A stretch of DNA of 37,963 bases from contig JAEZKA010000083.1 of the NCBI GenBank assembly GCA_023436225.1, positions 1-37,963 of the forward strand, read 5' to 3'. Origin of the DNA: Bacillota bacterium. Lineage in GTDB: Bacteria; Bacillota; Clostridia; Lachnospirales; Lachnospiraceae. The first letter of the stretch is position 1, and each line of letters opens with the position of its first letter. Under the pieces are notes generated by a model. It saw nothing but the letters and a program-made list of their open reading frames with translations. It had not been told where the DNA came from and searched no databases. Shown here in pieces: positions 6,817 through 14,373 of the stretch. The translations under genes were made by a program, and so were the position numbers.

Positions 6817-8664
6817 GTGAGAAAACAGATGAAAGGATATGGTTGGTATATCATAATTCTATTAATTGTGATGGCCACATTTTATATATCCAATAATATT
6901 GAATTAAGTGACCGGGATGAATATTCCAAGACACAATTTATGAAGGACATAGAGAATGAACAGATAAAGGCTGTTGATATATACCCGAACGAAGAAGTAC
7001 CGACCGGGGAAGTAACTGTAACACTCAAAAGTGGAGATGATGTATCCTTTAATACATTAAATACTGCGGAGATCGAAGACGTTGCATTTGAGGCGGGGAT
7101 TATTTCGATCACGCATCCGATTTCAAAGCCCAGTATATTTCTAACCTCTATTTTGCCTTATATTCTGGTATTTGTGATAATTATTGTACTGTTCTCATTC
7201 CTATCCAACCAGGCAAATGTCGGTGGTGGAAACAGCAAGGTCATGAACTTTGGTAAAAGCCGTGCTAAGATGACTACAGAAGAGAACAAGACGACAACCT
7301 TTAAGAATGTAGCAGGTCTGGAGGAAGAGAAGGATGAATTAAAGGAAATTGTAGATTTCTTAAAATCTCCTAAAAAATACATTCAGGTTGGTGCAAGAAT
7401 TCCAAAGGGCGTACTGCTAGTAGGACCTCCTGGAACAGGTAAGACCCTGCTTGCAAAGGCAGTAGCAGGAGAGGCAGGCGTTCCCTTCTTTTCTATCTCC
7501 GGTTCCGACTTTGTTGAGATGTTCGTCGGTGTCGGTGCTTCCAGAGTAAGAGATCTATTTGAGGATGCGAAGAAGAATGCCCCATGCATCGTATTCATTG
7601 ATGAGATCGATGCAGTTGCAAGACGTAGAGGTACCGGAATGGGCGGCGGTCATGATGAAAGAGAGCAGACCTTAAACCAGCTTCTGGTTGAGATGGATGG
7701 CTTTGGTGTGAATGAAGGCATCATCGTTATGGCAGCAACAAACCGTGTAGATATTCTTGATCCCGCAATTCTTCGTCCCGGTCGTTTTGACCGTAAGGTA
7801 ACAGTAGGACGCCCTGATGTTAAGGGTAGAGAAGAAATTCTTCAGGTTCATGCCAAAGGGAAACCTCTCGGGGATGATGTTGATTTAAAACAAATTGCCC
7901 AGACAACTGCCGGGTTTACCGGAGCAGATCTTGAGAACCTGATGAATGAGTCAGCAATTAATGCTGCAAGAGATAACAGAAACTTTATCACCAGTGAAGA
8001 TATCAAGAGATCCTTTATCAAGGTTGGAATTGGTACGGAGAAGAAGAGCAAAGTAATCACTGAGAAAGAAAAAAAGATTACTGCTTTCCATGAAGCTGGT
8101 CATGCAATCTTATTCCACATCCTTCCGGATGTCGGTCCGGTATATACAATCTCCATTATTCCGACTGGTAATGGTGCAGCGGGCTTTACCATGCCACTTC
8201 CAGAAAAGGATGAGATGTTCCATACTAAAGGAAGGATGAAGCAGGAGATTATCGTAGACCTAGCTGGTCGAGCAGCAGAAGAGCTTGTGTTTGAGGATAT
8301 TACAACCGGTGCTTCCCAGGATATTAAGGTTGCGACCAAGACAGCAAGAGCTATGATCACCAGATATGGCTTTTCCGATGCAATCGGTATGGTGAATTAT
8401 GACAATGATGACGATGAAGTATTCATTGGCAGAGACTTGGCGCATACCAGAAGCTACAGCGAGAATATTGCAAATCGTATCGATGATGAAGTTAAGTCAA
8501 TCATTGATGAGTGTTATAGTGAAGCAAAGCGTATATTGACAGAATATAAAGATGTACTGGATGCTTGCGCTAACCTTTTGATCCAAAAAGAGAGAATTAC
8601 CAGAGAAGAATTCGAGGCACTCTTTGATACTAATAAAGCCATTTCGACGGAAGCTACTGTGTAA
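6817..8664 (+). CDS. ftsH: ATP-dependent zinc metalloprotease FtsH
   Basis: 615-aa membrane AAA+ protease that degrades misfolded membrane proteins and short-lived regulators. Two membrane helices (about 8-25 and 106-128) flank the extracytoplasmic domain. Walker A is GPPGTGKT at about 203-210, Walker B VFIDEIDA, and the second region of homology AATNRVDILDPAILRPGRFDR. The zinc site is HEAGH at about 425-429. AAAGGAGGT at 6802-6810 fixes a GTG start at 6817, which gives the short basic N-terminus usual for the family; an upstream ATG at 6787 has no ribosome site. It closes the conserved spoIIE-tilS-hpt-ftsH order. Confidence 0.97.
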   Translation: MRKQMKGYGWYIIILLIVMATFYISNNIELSDRDEYSKTQFMKDIENEQIKAVDIYPNEEVPTGEVTVTLKSGDDVSFNTLNTAEIEDVAFEAGIISITHPISKPSIFLTSILPYILVFVIIIVLFSFLSNQANVGGGNSKVMNFGKSRAKMTTEENKTTTFKNVAGLEEEKDELKEIVDFLKSPKKYIQVGARIPKGVLLVGPPGTGKTLLAKAVAGEAGVPFFSISGSDFVEMFVGVGASRVRDLFEDAKKNAPCIVFIDEIDAVARRRGTGMGGGHDEREQTLNQLLVEMDGFGVNEGIIVMAATNRVDILDPAILRPGRFDRKVTVGRPDVKGREEILQVHAKGKPLGDDVDLKQIAQTTAGFTGADLENLMNESAINAARDNRNFITSEDIKRSFIKVGIGTEKKSKVITEKEKKITAFHEAGHAILFHILPDVGPVYTISIIPTGNGAAGFTMPLPEKDEMFHTKGRMKQEIIVDLAGRAAEELVFEDITTGASQDIKVATKTARAMITRYGFSDAIGMVNYDNDDDEVFIGRDLAHTRSYSENIANRIDDEVKSIIDECYSEAKRILTEYKDVLDACANLLIQKERITREEFEALFDTNKAISTEATV

Positions 8665-8748
8665 TTCCTGTTAATGAAATGCCTTTTCGGCGTCATTGTG
8701 CAAAACGACGAAAAACAAATCAAAATATTGTAATATTTGTGCACACTT

Positions 8749-8770
8749 TTGTCGAATGACATGCTATACT
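8749..8770 (+). promoter_or_regulatory. Possible promoter with Spo0A box
   Basis: A consensus Spo0A box TTGTCGAA (8749-8756) lies eight bases before a -10-like TATACT (8765-8770). No good -35 is present at 17 bp; TTGTGC at 8737-8742 is 22 bp away. A chance match to an octamer is possible in 38 kb, so this stays tentative. Confidence 0.3.
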
Positions 8771-8775
8771 ATGTT

Positions 8776-8871
8776 TGTAAACCCCAATACATTATATAGT
8801 TTTTGCTACACCCCCATAAGTAACAAAAATACCTTCTCCGAAAAAGGACAGTCCCATAACTGTCCTTTTTT
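8776..8871 (+). ncRNA. Candidate small RNA downstream of ftsH
   Basis: About 95 nt from the predicted start of the TATACT promoter to a strong terminator. The stretch has no credible reading frame: a 72-aa frame across 8696-8914 runs straight through the terminator. It contains two C-rich single-stranded patches (AAACCCC and ACACCCCC). Alternatively the segment is only the ftsH 3' region. No known RNA family is recognised. Confidence 0.3.
8841..8871. terminator. Bidirectional-looking terminator after ftsH
   Basis: AAAAAGGACAG (8841-8851) pairs with CTGTCCTTTTT (8860-8870), an 11-bp stem with an 8-nt loop and a T-run of six on the plus strand and an A-run before it. It is the main transcription stop for ftsH, 177 bases past its end. 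Confidence 0.85.
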
Positions 8872-9126
8872 ACTGCGTAAAAGCATATGTGAACAATGTG
8901 TAAAATCGGATTGATCACATTTAGCAAGCTTGCTTGCATATATTCAAACTCGAAGTGTACGGTACCCTTTGCAACAGATCCTTGGTTTAGGATATTCTTG
9001 ATGTAACAGACTTTTTAATTTCAAATTGTTTCTGCAGTGAGTTTCTTCCAAAACATAAAAATCGATATATTATCCCATGATTTTGCGTATAATTAATATA
9101 TCAGAATCACTTCATTTAGAATCAAA
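8872..9126. other. Non-coding stretch before the CmpB-like gene
   Basis: No gene supported. A TATAAT at 9088-9093 may be a -10 for the next gene, but its -35 (ATATAT at 17 bp) is poor. A short palindrome GCAAGCTTGC lies near 8923-8932. Confidence 0.4.
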
Positions 9127-9149
9127 AAGTGCCTGTTTCACAGGCACTT
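9127..9149. other. 10-bp hairpin in leader of CmpB-like gene
   Basis: AAGTGCCTGT (9127-9136) with ACAGGCACTT (9140-9149), loop TTC. On the minus strand it is followed by TTTTT and would work as a terminator, but no minus-strand gene reads into it directly. On the plus strand it sits 35 bases before the gene start and may be a leader structure. Confidence 0.6.
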
Positions 9150-9184
9150 AGGTAACTATGGGATGTACAAATTGGGGGAACAAT

Positions 9185-9613
9185 ATGCTATTAATTTATA
9201 ATCGTTTCTTAAAATATACCTTTTTATTTCTGACTGGTGGTTTTCTGTACGGAGCAATTGAAATCCTTAGCCGTGGCTATTCCCATATTTCAATGCTGAT
9301 TGCCGGAGGACTCTGCTTTGTATTGATTGGGCTGCTCAATGAAGTGTATTCATGGAACATGTCAATTGTCAGTCAAATGGTAATCTCAGCGCTAATTGTA
9401 ACGGTCGTAGAACTAACCGTCGGTATTGTGGTTAATCTCTGGCTTGGGCTGGGTGTATGGGATTATTCCAAGCAGCCATATAATTTTCTTGGTCAGATCT
9501 GTTTGCTTTACACGAATATCTGGTTCCTCCTATCCTTGCCGGCAATACTTTTGGATGATATGCTCCGTTATCTGCTAATGAAGGAGGAAAAACCACACTA
9601 CAAATTCTTCTAG
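9185..9613 (+). CDS. CmpB-type putative ABC transporter membrane protein
   Basis: 142-aa integral membrane protein resembling the 'putative ABC-transporter type IV' family (PF06541-like), common and uncharacterised in Clostridia. Four hydrophobic helices are visible. Family-like stretches are GGFLYGAIEILSRGYSHISM near the start and LGVWDYSKQPYNFLGQICL near residue 95. The ATG at 9185 is chosen because GGGGGAA at 9174-9180 precedes it; an in-frame ATG at 9158 would add nine residues and has no ribosome site. It stands alone, converging on the minus-strand gene at 9679. Substrate unknown; no ATPase partner is nearby. Confidence 0.8.
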   Translation: MLLIYNRFLKYTFLFLTGGFLYGAIEILSRGYSHISMLIAGGLCFVLIGLLNEVYSWNMSIVSQMVISALIVTVVELTVGIVVNLWLGLGVWDYSKQPYNFLGQICLLYTNIWFLLSLPAILLDDMLRYLLMKEEKPHYKFF

Positions 9614-9678
9614 GCTTGGAGTGTCAAACGCCAACATATAGTATGGGTTCGTCAATTTGCACAATCTCTCCAATCCTT

Positions 9679-10569
9679 CTAGGGAATAAGTACACAGGAC
9701 TTGTCCAGTAAGGCGGTAGGGTGATAGGAAAGCTTCGAGGTACGAAGTCCAAGATCGCCAACATCCTCTTCTCGATTAATATATTGAATACCAAAGCTGT
9801 TGCGCATATCGCTTGAGAATTCCTTTACGATCATCTGATAGGAACCGGGATAATCACGATTAGCCTTCTCGATATGGCAGTATAAGGTGTCCTTAATAAC
9901 CTCACCGATGGCCATGGCAACAATGGCACCATTCACCTCAATAAAGGCACCTGGAAGCTTAAACTTATCCATATAGGGAATAAGCTCCAGGGTTCTTCTT
10001 AATTCCTCCTGGGCAAGGCTCGCTTCTTTGCCATGATTTTTTTCATAATCTATTAAGAAATCGATCACTTTTGGTGTATTTTCATTCGTTATTCTTTGAT
10101 AAGTATAATTTGGATAAAGCTTTTTGAACTTATTAATGTGGTTTCTCTGTCCACTGTATTTCCTTCCTGCCATGTCCGCCAGATCATCTGCAAGATATAG
10201 ATAGTCCGCCCAATCACGATTGGGGGCACAGGGCTTCGTACCACCGAAATCATTAACCAGAGTAGCTACAGCTTCATCTGGTACGGTACAAAACCACATA
10301 GGAATATCAATTGCCTTGCAGTATTCTTTGATTGCTTCCATAGCTTTTGACAAAGATCCTCCGCCTACCGGAATGGTAAATGAGGTATGGTCTAAAAACT
10401 TTACTTTATATAAAATCATATCATCATAAATTGTGAAGCTGGTCTCATAGAAATCCCTCCACATATACATCGCACCAAGAGTGTAATCACTGGTACGACT
10501 GATTTTATATTTAAAATACTCTGCTGTTTTACATATATTATCAGCAGTAATTGGATCAAACGTTAACAT
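9679..10569 (-). CDS. DUF2156 GNAT-like protein
   Basis: 296-aa protein of the DUF2156 type, a double GNAT-like fold related to the C-terminal domain of lysyl-phosphatidylglycerol synthases. No membrane helix is seen, so it is probably soluble. Features: MWRDFYETSFTIYDD near the N-terminus, RKYSGQRNHINKFKKLYPNY mid-protein, and INREEDVGDLGLRTSKLSY near the end, typical of this family. It may transfer an acyl or aminoacyl group, but no substrate can be named. AGGAGG at 10575-10580 fixes the ATG at 10569 and rules out the upstream ATG at 10587. It is transcribed alone. Confidence 0.85.
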   Translation of the reverse strand: MLTFDPITADNICKTAEYFKYKISRTSDYTLGAMYMWRDFYETSFTIYDDMILYKVKFLDHTSFTIPVGGGSLSKAMEAIKEYCKAIDIPMWFCTVPDEAVATLVNDFGGTKPCAPNRDWADYLYLADDLADMAGRKYSGQRNHINKFKKLYPNYTYQRITNENTPKVIDFLIDYEKNHGKEASLAQEELRRTLELIPYMDKFKLPGAFIEVNGAIVAMAIGEVIKDTLYCHIEKANRDYPGSYQMIVKEFSSDMRNSFGIQYINREEDVGDLGLRTSKLSYHPTALLDKSCVLIP

Positions 10570-10602
10570 AGTAGCCTCCTGAATCAATTTCGATTAAATT
10601 TC

Positions 10603-10636
10603 ACTATATCATATCATGTTGCATCTGTCTAGACAG
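10603..10636 (-). promoter_or_regulatory. Promoter with palindromic operator for DUF2156 gene
   Basis: Reading the minus strand: TAGACA (10631-10626), 17-bp spacer, TATAGT (10608-10603), five of six in each box. The -35 lies inside a perfect 12-bp palindrome CTGTCTAGACAG at 10625-10636, a likely site for a dimeric regulator. Confidence 0.55.
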
Positions 10637-10866
10637 CAGGGAAACGGTTAATATTAGTATTATATCATAAATTATGCATTCTTATGCAATGACAGGAAGT
10701 ACCAACAGCCTTGAATTAAGGATAAGTTATGATGAGAAAAATCAGATTAATGCAATTAAATTATATTAAATCTAAAATCTAAAATTTTTCTAAATTAAGT
10801 AGCTATGAAGGTAATACTTATGTTAAAATTGGTTCGTGAGAAGGCTGAGGAAAAAGGAGATTATTT

Positions 10867-12588
10867 ATGAAGCTGTTACTTGTTGCGATCAATGCAAAAT
10901 ATATTCATTCCAATCTTGCTGTTCATAGTCTTCGGGCTTATGCAAGGAAACAAGGAGCCGGTGATACGGTTTCGTTGGCAGAATATACGATTAATCATTC
11001 CGAAGAGGATATCCTACGAGGAATTTATAAGGAGAAAGCTGATGTAATCGCTTTTTCGTGCTATATATGGAATATCGAGATTGTGTTAAGGCTTACTAAG
11101 GAGCTTACTAAGGTACACCCGGCGGCTAAGCTATGGCTGGGCGGTCCCGAAGTATCTTATGACGCCACTGAGTGCCTGAAGAAAAATCCTGAGCTTACGG
11201 GAATCATGATTGGTGAAGGGGAACAAACCTTTCTGGAGTTGACCCAGTATTATAATGTCGAAGGAGAGCAGCATCTGGAAGAAATTGCCGGAATTGCTTA
11301 TCGTGAAGGGAATCAGGTAAGGGTAACAAGACCACGCACATTGCTATGCCTAAGTGATATCCCTTTTCCTTATGAAGAGCTGGAGTCATTTAATAACAGA
11401 ATCATCTATTATGAAAGCAGCCGGGGATGCCCATTCTCCTGTAGCTACTGTCTATCGTCCGTAGATAAGCGAATCCGCTTCCGGGATACAGAGCTGGTTA
11501 AGCAGGAATTACAATTTTTATTAGACAGACAAGTCCCTCAGGTTAAGTTCGTGGACCGAACCTTTAACTGTAACAAGGTACATGCAATGGAGATTTGGCG
11601 TTATATTAAGGAACACGACAATGGGATTACGAATTTCCATTTTGAGATTGCGGCGGATCTTCTGGAAGAGGAGGAGATTGCGTTTCTTGCAACACTTCGG
11701 CCTGCACAAGTACAATTTGAGATTGGGGTACAGTCTACGAATCCAGGTACGGTAGAGGTCATTCATCGTAAAACGGATCTTAACCGTCTTCGTGTTAATG
11801 TGAACAAAATAAAATCGGGCAGGAATATACATCAGCATTTGGACCTGATTGCCGGGCTTCCGCTTGAGGATTATCATACCTTTGAACACTCCTTCCTGGA
11901 GGTATATGAGATGGAGCCGGATCAGCTGCAGCTGGGATTTCTAAAGGTACTAAAAGGTTCACCAATGGAGGAGGATGCTAGAGCTTACGGCATCGTATAC
12001 AGGGACAATCCACCCTATGAGGTATTGTATACAAAGCACCTGTCCTATGAGGAGCTGCTTAAGCTAAAGGGCATCTGTGAAATGGTTGAGATATATTATA
12101 ACAGCGGGCAGTTCAACAGTGCTGTGGGTTATCTGAAGCATTTTTACCCATCTCCTATGAAGCTTTATGAGGAACTCTATACCTATTATGAGAGTAGACA
12201 TATGGAGATGCAGGCTCACAGTAGAATCAAGAGATATGATCTACTGATGGACTTCTTTCATGATCAAGTTCTTCATGGAATACAGGGGACAAACGAGTAT
12301 AAGCAGATAAGTCTGGAGTTGTTTAAAGAAATACTTTTGATGGACCTGTTCCTGCGAGAGGATATGAAGAGCAGGCCGACATTTGCCCCAGAACATACTC
12401 ATAAGAATTATAAAGAGCTCTATGATAAGTATCGTAAGCTTCATAAATTAATTCATATTGAGGCCTTTACCTATGATATTGAGGTGGCTGTAGCAGAGGG
12501 GAAAGCAGTAAAATGTGACACTACGATTTTATTTAATTATAGTGACAGAGATCCCATTACAAAATCAGCCAGAATAATGAAAATATAG
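10867..12588 (+). CDS. B12-binding radical SAM protein (DUF4080 type)
   Basis: 573-aa enzyme. An N-terminal cobalamin-binding-like Rossmann domain (about 1-140, starting MKLLLVAINAKYIHSN) precedes a radical SAM core with the iron-sulfur motif RGCPFSCSYC (C188, C192, C195). The C-terminal third resembles DUF4080, seen in this clostridial group. Radical SAM enzymes cleave S-adenosylmethionine to start radical chemistry; those with B12 often methylate unreactive carbons. The usual DXHXXG base-off histidine motif of B12 binding is not seen, so real cobalamin binding is unsure. GGAG at 10857-10860 precedes the ATG. nth follows 27 bases later, probably in the same transcript. Confidence 0.88.
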   Translation: MKLLLVAINAKYIHSNLAVHSLRAYARKQGAGDTVSLAEYTINHSEEDILRGIYKEKADVIAFSCYIWNIEIVLRLTKELTKVHPAAKLWLGGPEVSYDATECLKKNPELTGIMIGEGEQTFLELTQYYNVEGEQHLEEIAGIAYREGNQVRVTRPRTLLCLSDIPFPYEELESFNNRIIYYESSRGCPFSCSYCLSSVDKRIRFRDTELVKQELQFLLDRQVPQVKFVDRTFNCNKVHAMEIWRYIKEHDNGITNFHFEIAADLLEEEEIAFLATLRPAQVQFEIGVQSTNPGTVEVIHRKTDLNRLRVNVNKIKSGRNIHQHLDLIAGLPLEDYHTFEHSFLEVYEMEPDQLQLGFLKVLKGSPMEEDARAYGIVYRDNPPYEVLYTKHLSYEELLKLKGICEMVEIYYNSGQFNSAVGYLKHFYPSPMKLYEELYTYYESRHMEMQAHSRIKRYDLLMDFFHDQVLHGIQGTNEYKQISLELFKEILLMDLFLREDMKSRPTFAPEHTHKNYKELYDKYRKLHKLIHIEAFTYDIEVAVAEGKAVKCDTTILFNYSDRDPITKSARIMKI

Positions 12589-12615
12589 TGTTGTCGTGAG
12601 AAAGGAGGCATAGAT

Positions 12616-13314
12616 TTGTCCAACCAAAGAATATCAAAAAAAGAACGGGAGAGAATGGAGCGTATTATTGCGGCACTCAACCGAGAATATACCACGGAGC
12701 ATAAGATTTTTCTAAATCATGAGACACCCTGGCAGCTACTGATTGCTACGATTCTAAGTGCTCAGTGCACCGATGATCGAGTCAATATTGTAACAAAGGA
12801 TTTGTTTAAGAAATATCCAAGTATACAGGCATTAGCAGAAGCGAGACAGGAAGAACTGGAAAAGGATATTCATTCCACTGGCTTCTATAAGAATAAAGCA
12901 AAGAATATTATCGCCTGTGCGAAAGCGCTGGTAGAGCAATATAACGGAGAGGTTCCCAGTGACATCGATGCCTTGACTAATTTGGCTGGAGTTGGTAGAA
13001 AGACAGCGAATGTTGTTCGCGGAAATATATTTCACGAGCCTAGTATTGTTGTGGATACCCATGTAAAACGTATTTCCAATCGCCTGGGCTTTACGAAAGA
13101 AGAAGATCCGGTGAAAATCGAATTTGATCTGATGAAGCTGTTACCGAAGGAACAATGGATTGCTTACAATATACAAATTATCACCTTGGGAAGGACCATC
13201 TGTACAGCCAGAAAACCGAAATGTGAGGAATGCTTTCTAAGGGCAGAGTGTGTTTATGATAAAGAAAAAAATGCTAAAAATCGCTTAAAAGATAAAAACC
13301 ACCAGCTTCGCTAG
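12616..13314 (+). CDS. nth: Endonuclease III
   Basis: 232-aa DNA glycosylase/AP lyase that removes oxidised pyrimidines in base excision repair. The helix-hairpin-helix LAGVGRKTANVV carries catalytic K129, and VDTHVKRIS carries D147. The iron-sulfur cluster ligands fit C-X6-C-X2-C-X5-C (C196, C203, C206, C212). The start is TTG at 12616, set by AAAGGAGG at 12601-12608; the next ATG (12655) would cut 13 residues and lacks a ribosome site. Confidence 0.96.
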   Translation: MSNQRISKKERERMERIIAALNREYTTEHKIFLNHETPWQLLIATILSAQCTDDRVNIVTKDLFKKYPSIQALAEARQEELEKDIHSTGFYKNKAKNIIACAKALVEQYNGEVPSDIDALTNLAGVGRKTANVVRGNIFHEPSIVVDTHVKRISNRLGFTKEEDPVKIEFDLMKLLPKEQWIAYNIQIITLGRTICTARKPKCEECFLRAECVYDKEKNAKNRLKDKNHQLR

Positions 13315-13382
13315 GAGGAATATCACATGATTTAAAAAAATCTTGCTTGAATCCATAAAATATCATAAAATAAACATTACAT

Positions 13383-14015
13383 TTATAAATATTGATAACT
13401 GTTTCTAAGGGACATTGATTTTAGTTCCTCGATCAGCTTGTCCTTATCCTTGATTTTAGTTTTATAGATAATTTCGATGAGAGCATCGGTTTTTTCGGAG
13501 TTATTTTGGTTAAGATATATTTCATTCAACATCCGATAAGCATTGGTAACATCGGTAAGACAGGAATATATACTGAATTCAAGGACAGCCTGGGCGTCAC
13601 TGGTATAGCCCTGTTCCTTCAGTCGTACCGCCCATTTTTGAAGCATACTTACGAAAGCGGTATAGTTATTATCGTACGAAGACAGAAGGTTGAGATTGGC
13701 AGCACCGAATTCGAATTTTAGTTCGGTATTGGTTTTACCTGACAGGTTAATCATTTTACGCTCGGCATATTTTTTGATGGTGTCACGATAAGAATTGATT
13801 GTATCATCCGCGTGGTCCTCCATCGGAAGCTTATCCAAGGAAACGGACAGATATTCAAGCTGTGAGATATCCTTACGACGGACTAGGTTGGAGTCATTCT
13901 CCTTCAACCAGAAATGATCGAGTGAGTTTTTTGATACTTTTCCGCTCTTTCTTATCTCGTATTGCAGCCAAAGAATAAAAATAAGTATAAGTATGGACGC
14001 TACAGGGATCCCCAT
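13383..14015 (-). CDS. Membrane-anchored protein of unknown function
   Basis: 210 aa, not recognised. One membrane helix at the N-terminus (about residues 3-19, IPVASILILIFILWLQY) is followed by a mostly helical soluble domain. The C-terminal half, with WAVRLKEQGYTSDAQAVLEF and AYRMLNEIYLNQNNSEKTD, looks like paired helices of a tetratricopeptide type, which would mean a protein-binding scaffold. AAAGGT at about 14025-14030 (minus strand) supports the start. It is divergent from the 34-aa gene at 14065 and convergent with nth. Function is open. Confidence 0.75.
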   Translation of the reverse strand: MGIPVASILILIFILWLQYEIRKSGKVSKNSLDHFWLKENDSNLVRRKDISQLEYLSVSLDKLPMEDHADDTINSYRDTIKKYAERKMINLSGKTNTELKFEFGAANLNLLSSYDNNYTAFVSMLQKWAVRLKEQGYTSDAQAVLEFSIYSCLTDVTNAYRMLNEIYLNQNNSEKTDALIEIIYKTKIKDKDKLIEELKSMSLRNSYQYL

Positions 14016-14064
14016 GAGTGTTCACAACCTTTCGAATAAAAATAATATTAAAGAGGTGAAATCA

Positions 14065-14169
14065 ATGAATTTCTATAATAAAAAATCAAGAAAAATAATC
14101 TCAACCATTATTATCATCATACTGGTTTTATCAATGATCGTTCCTACTATTCTCAGCGTCATACAGTAA
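14065..14169 (+). CDS. 34-aa single-pass membrane miniprotein
   Basis: Starts MNFYNKKSRKII, then one hydrophobic helix (about residues 11-31) and a short end SVIQ. AGAGGTGA at 14052-14059 is well placed before the ATG at 14065. A basic N-terminus plus one helix resembles the Firmicutes DUF4044/Prli42 miniproteins; Prli42 tethers the stressosome to the membrane in Listeria. The match is by character only, and no stressosome gene is seen here. It is easily missed by gene callers. It diverges from the anchored protein at 13383-14015, with 49 bp between the two starts. Confidence 0.65.
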   Translation: MNFYNKKSRKIISTIIIIILVLSMIVPTILSVIQ

Positions 14170-14273
14170 GTGAGGTTCTTCAAATATGGCCTGAGCAAGC
14201 CGTTCTAGTTGACATGTATGTAGTATTTAATATACATAATTGCTGCACAAATGTCAACGAACGAAAGAATGAC

Positions 14274-14301
14274 TTGAATAATCTCCTGTATATGTTAAAA
14301 T
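14274..14301 (+). promoter_or_regulatory. Sigma-A promoter of the VanW-type gene
   Basis: TTGAAT (14274-14279), 16-bp spacer, TAAAAT (14296-14301). A second candidate is TTGACA (14209-14214) with TATACA (14231-14236), also 16 bp. Either would give a leader of 65-130 nt. Confidence 0.5.
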
Positions 14302-14373
14302 AGGATGAAGTCAGAAAAACACGTATTTAGTTACAGAATTATTAATATTAATCAGTAGAAAGTGAGGATGAAT

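Noticed and set aside
8696..8914. 72-aa plus-strand frame after ftsH, rich in cysteine
   Set aside because: It runs through a strong terminator (8841-8871), lacks a ribosome site and has no family look.
8955..8985. T-box-like GGTACC motif
   Set aside because: Only the short GGTACC core matches; there is no specifier loop or antiterminator, and no tRNA-linked gene follows.
10805..10870. 21-aa frame overlapping the radical SAM start (MKVILMLKLVREK...)
   Set aside because: A leader-peptide-like overlap, but there is no ribosome site before it and the length is within chance.
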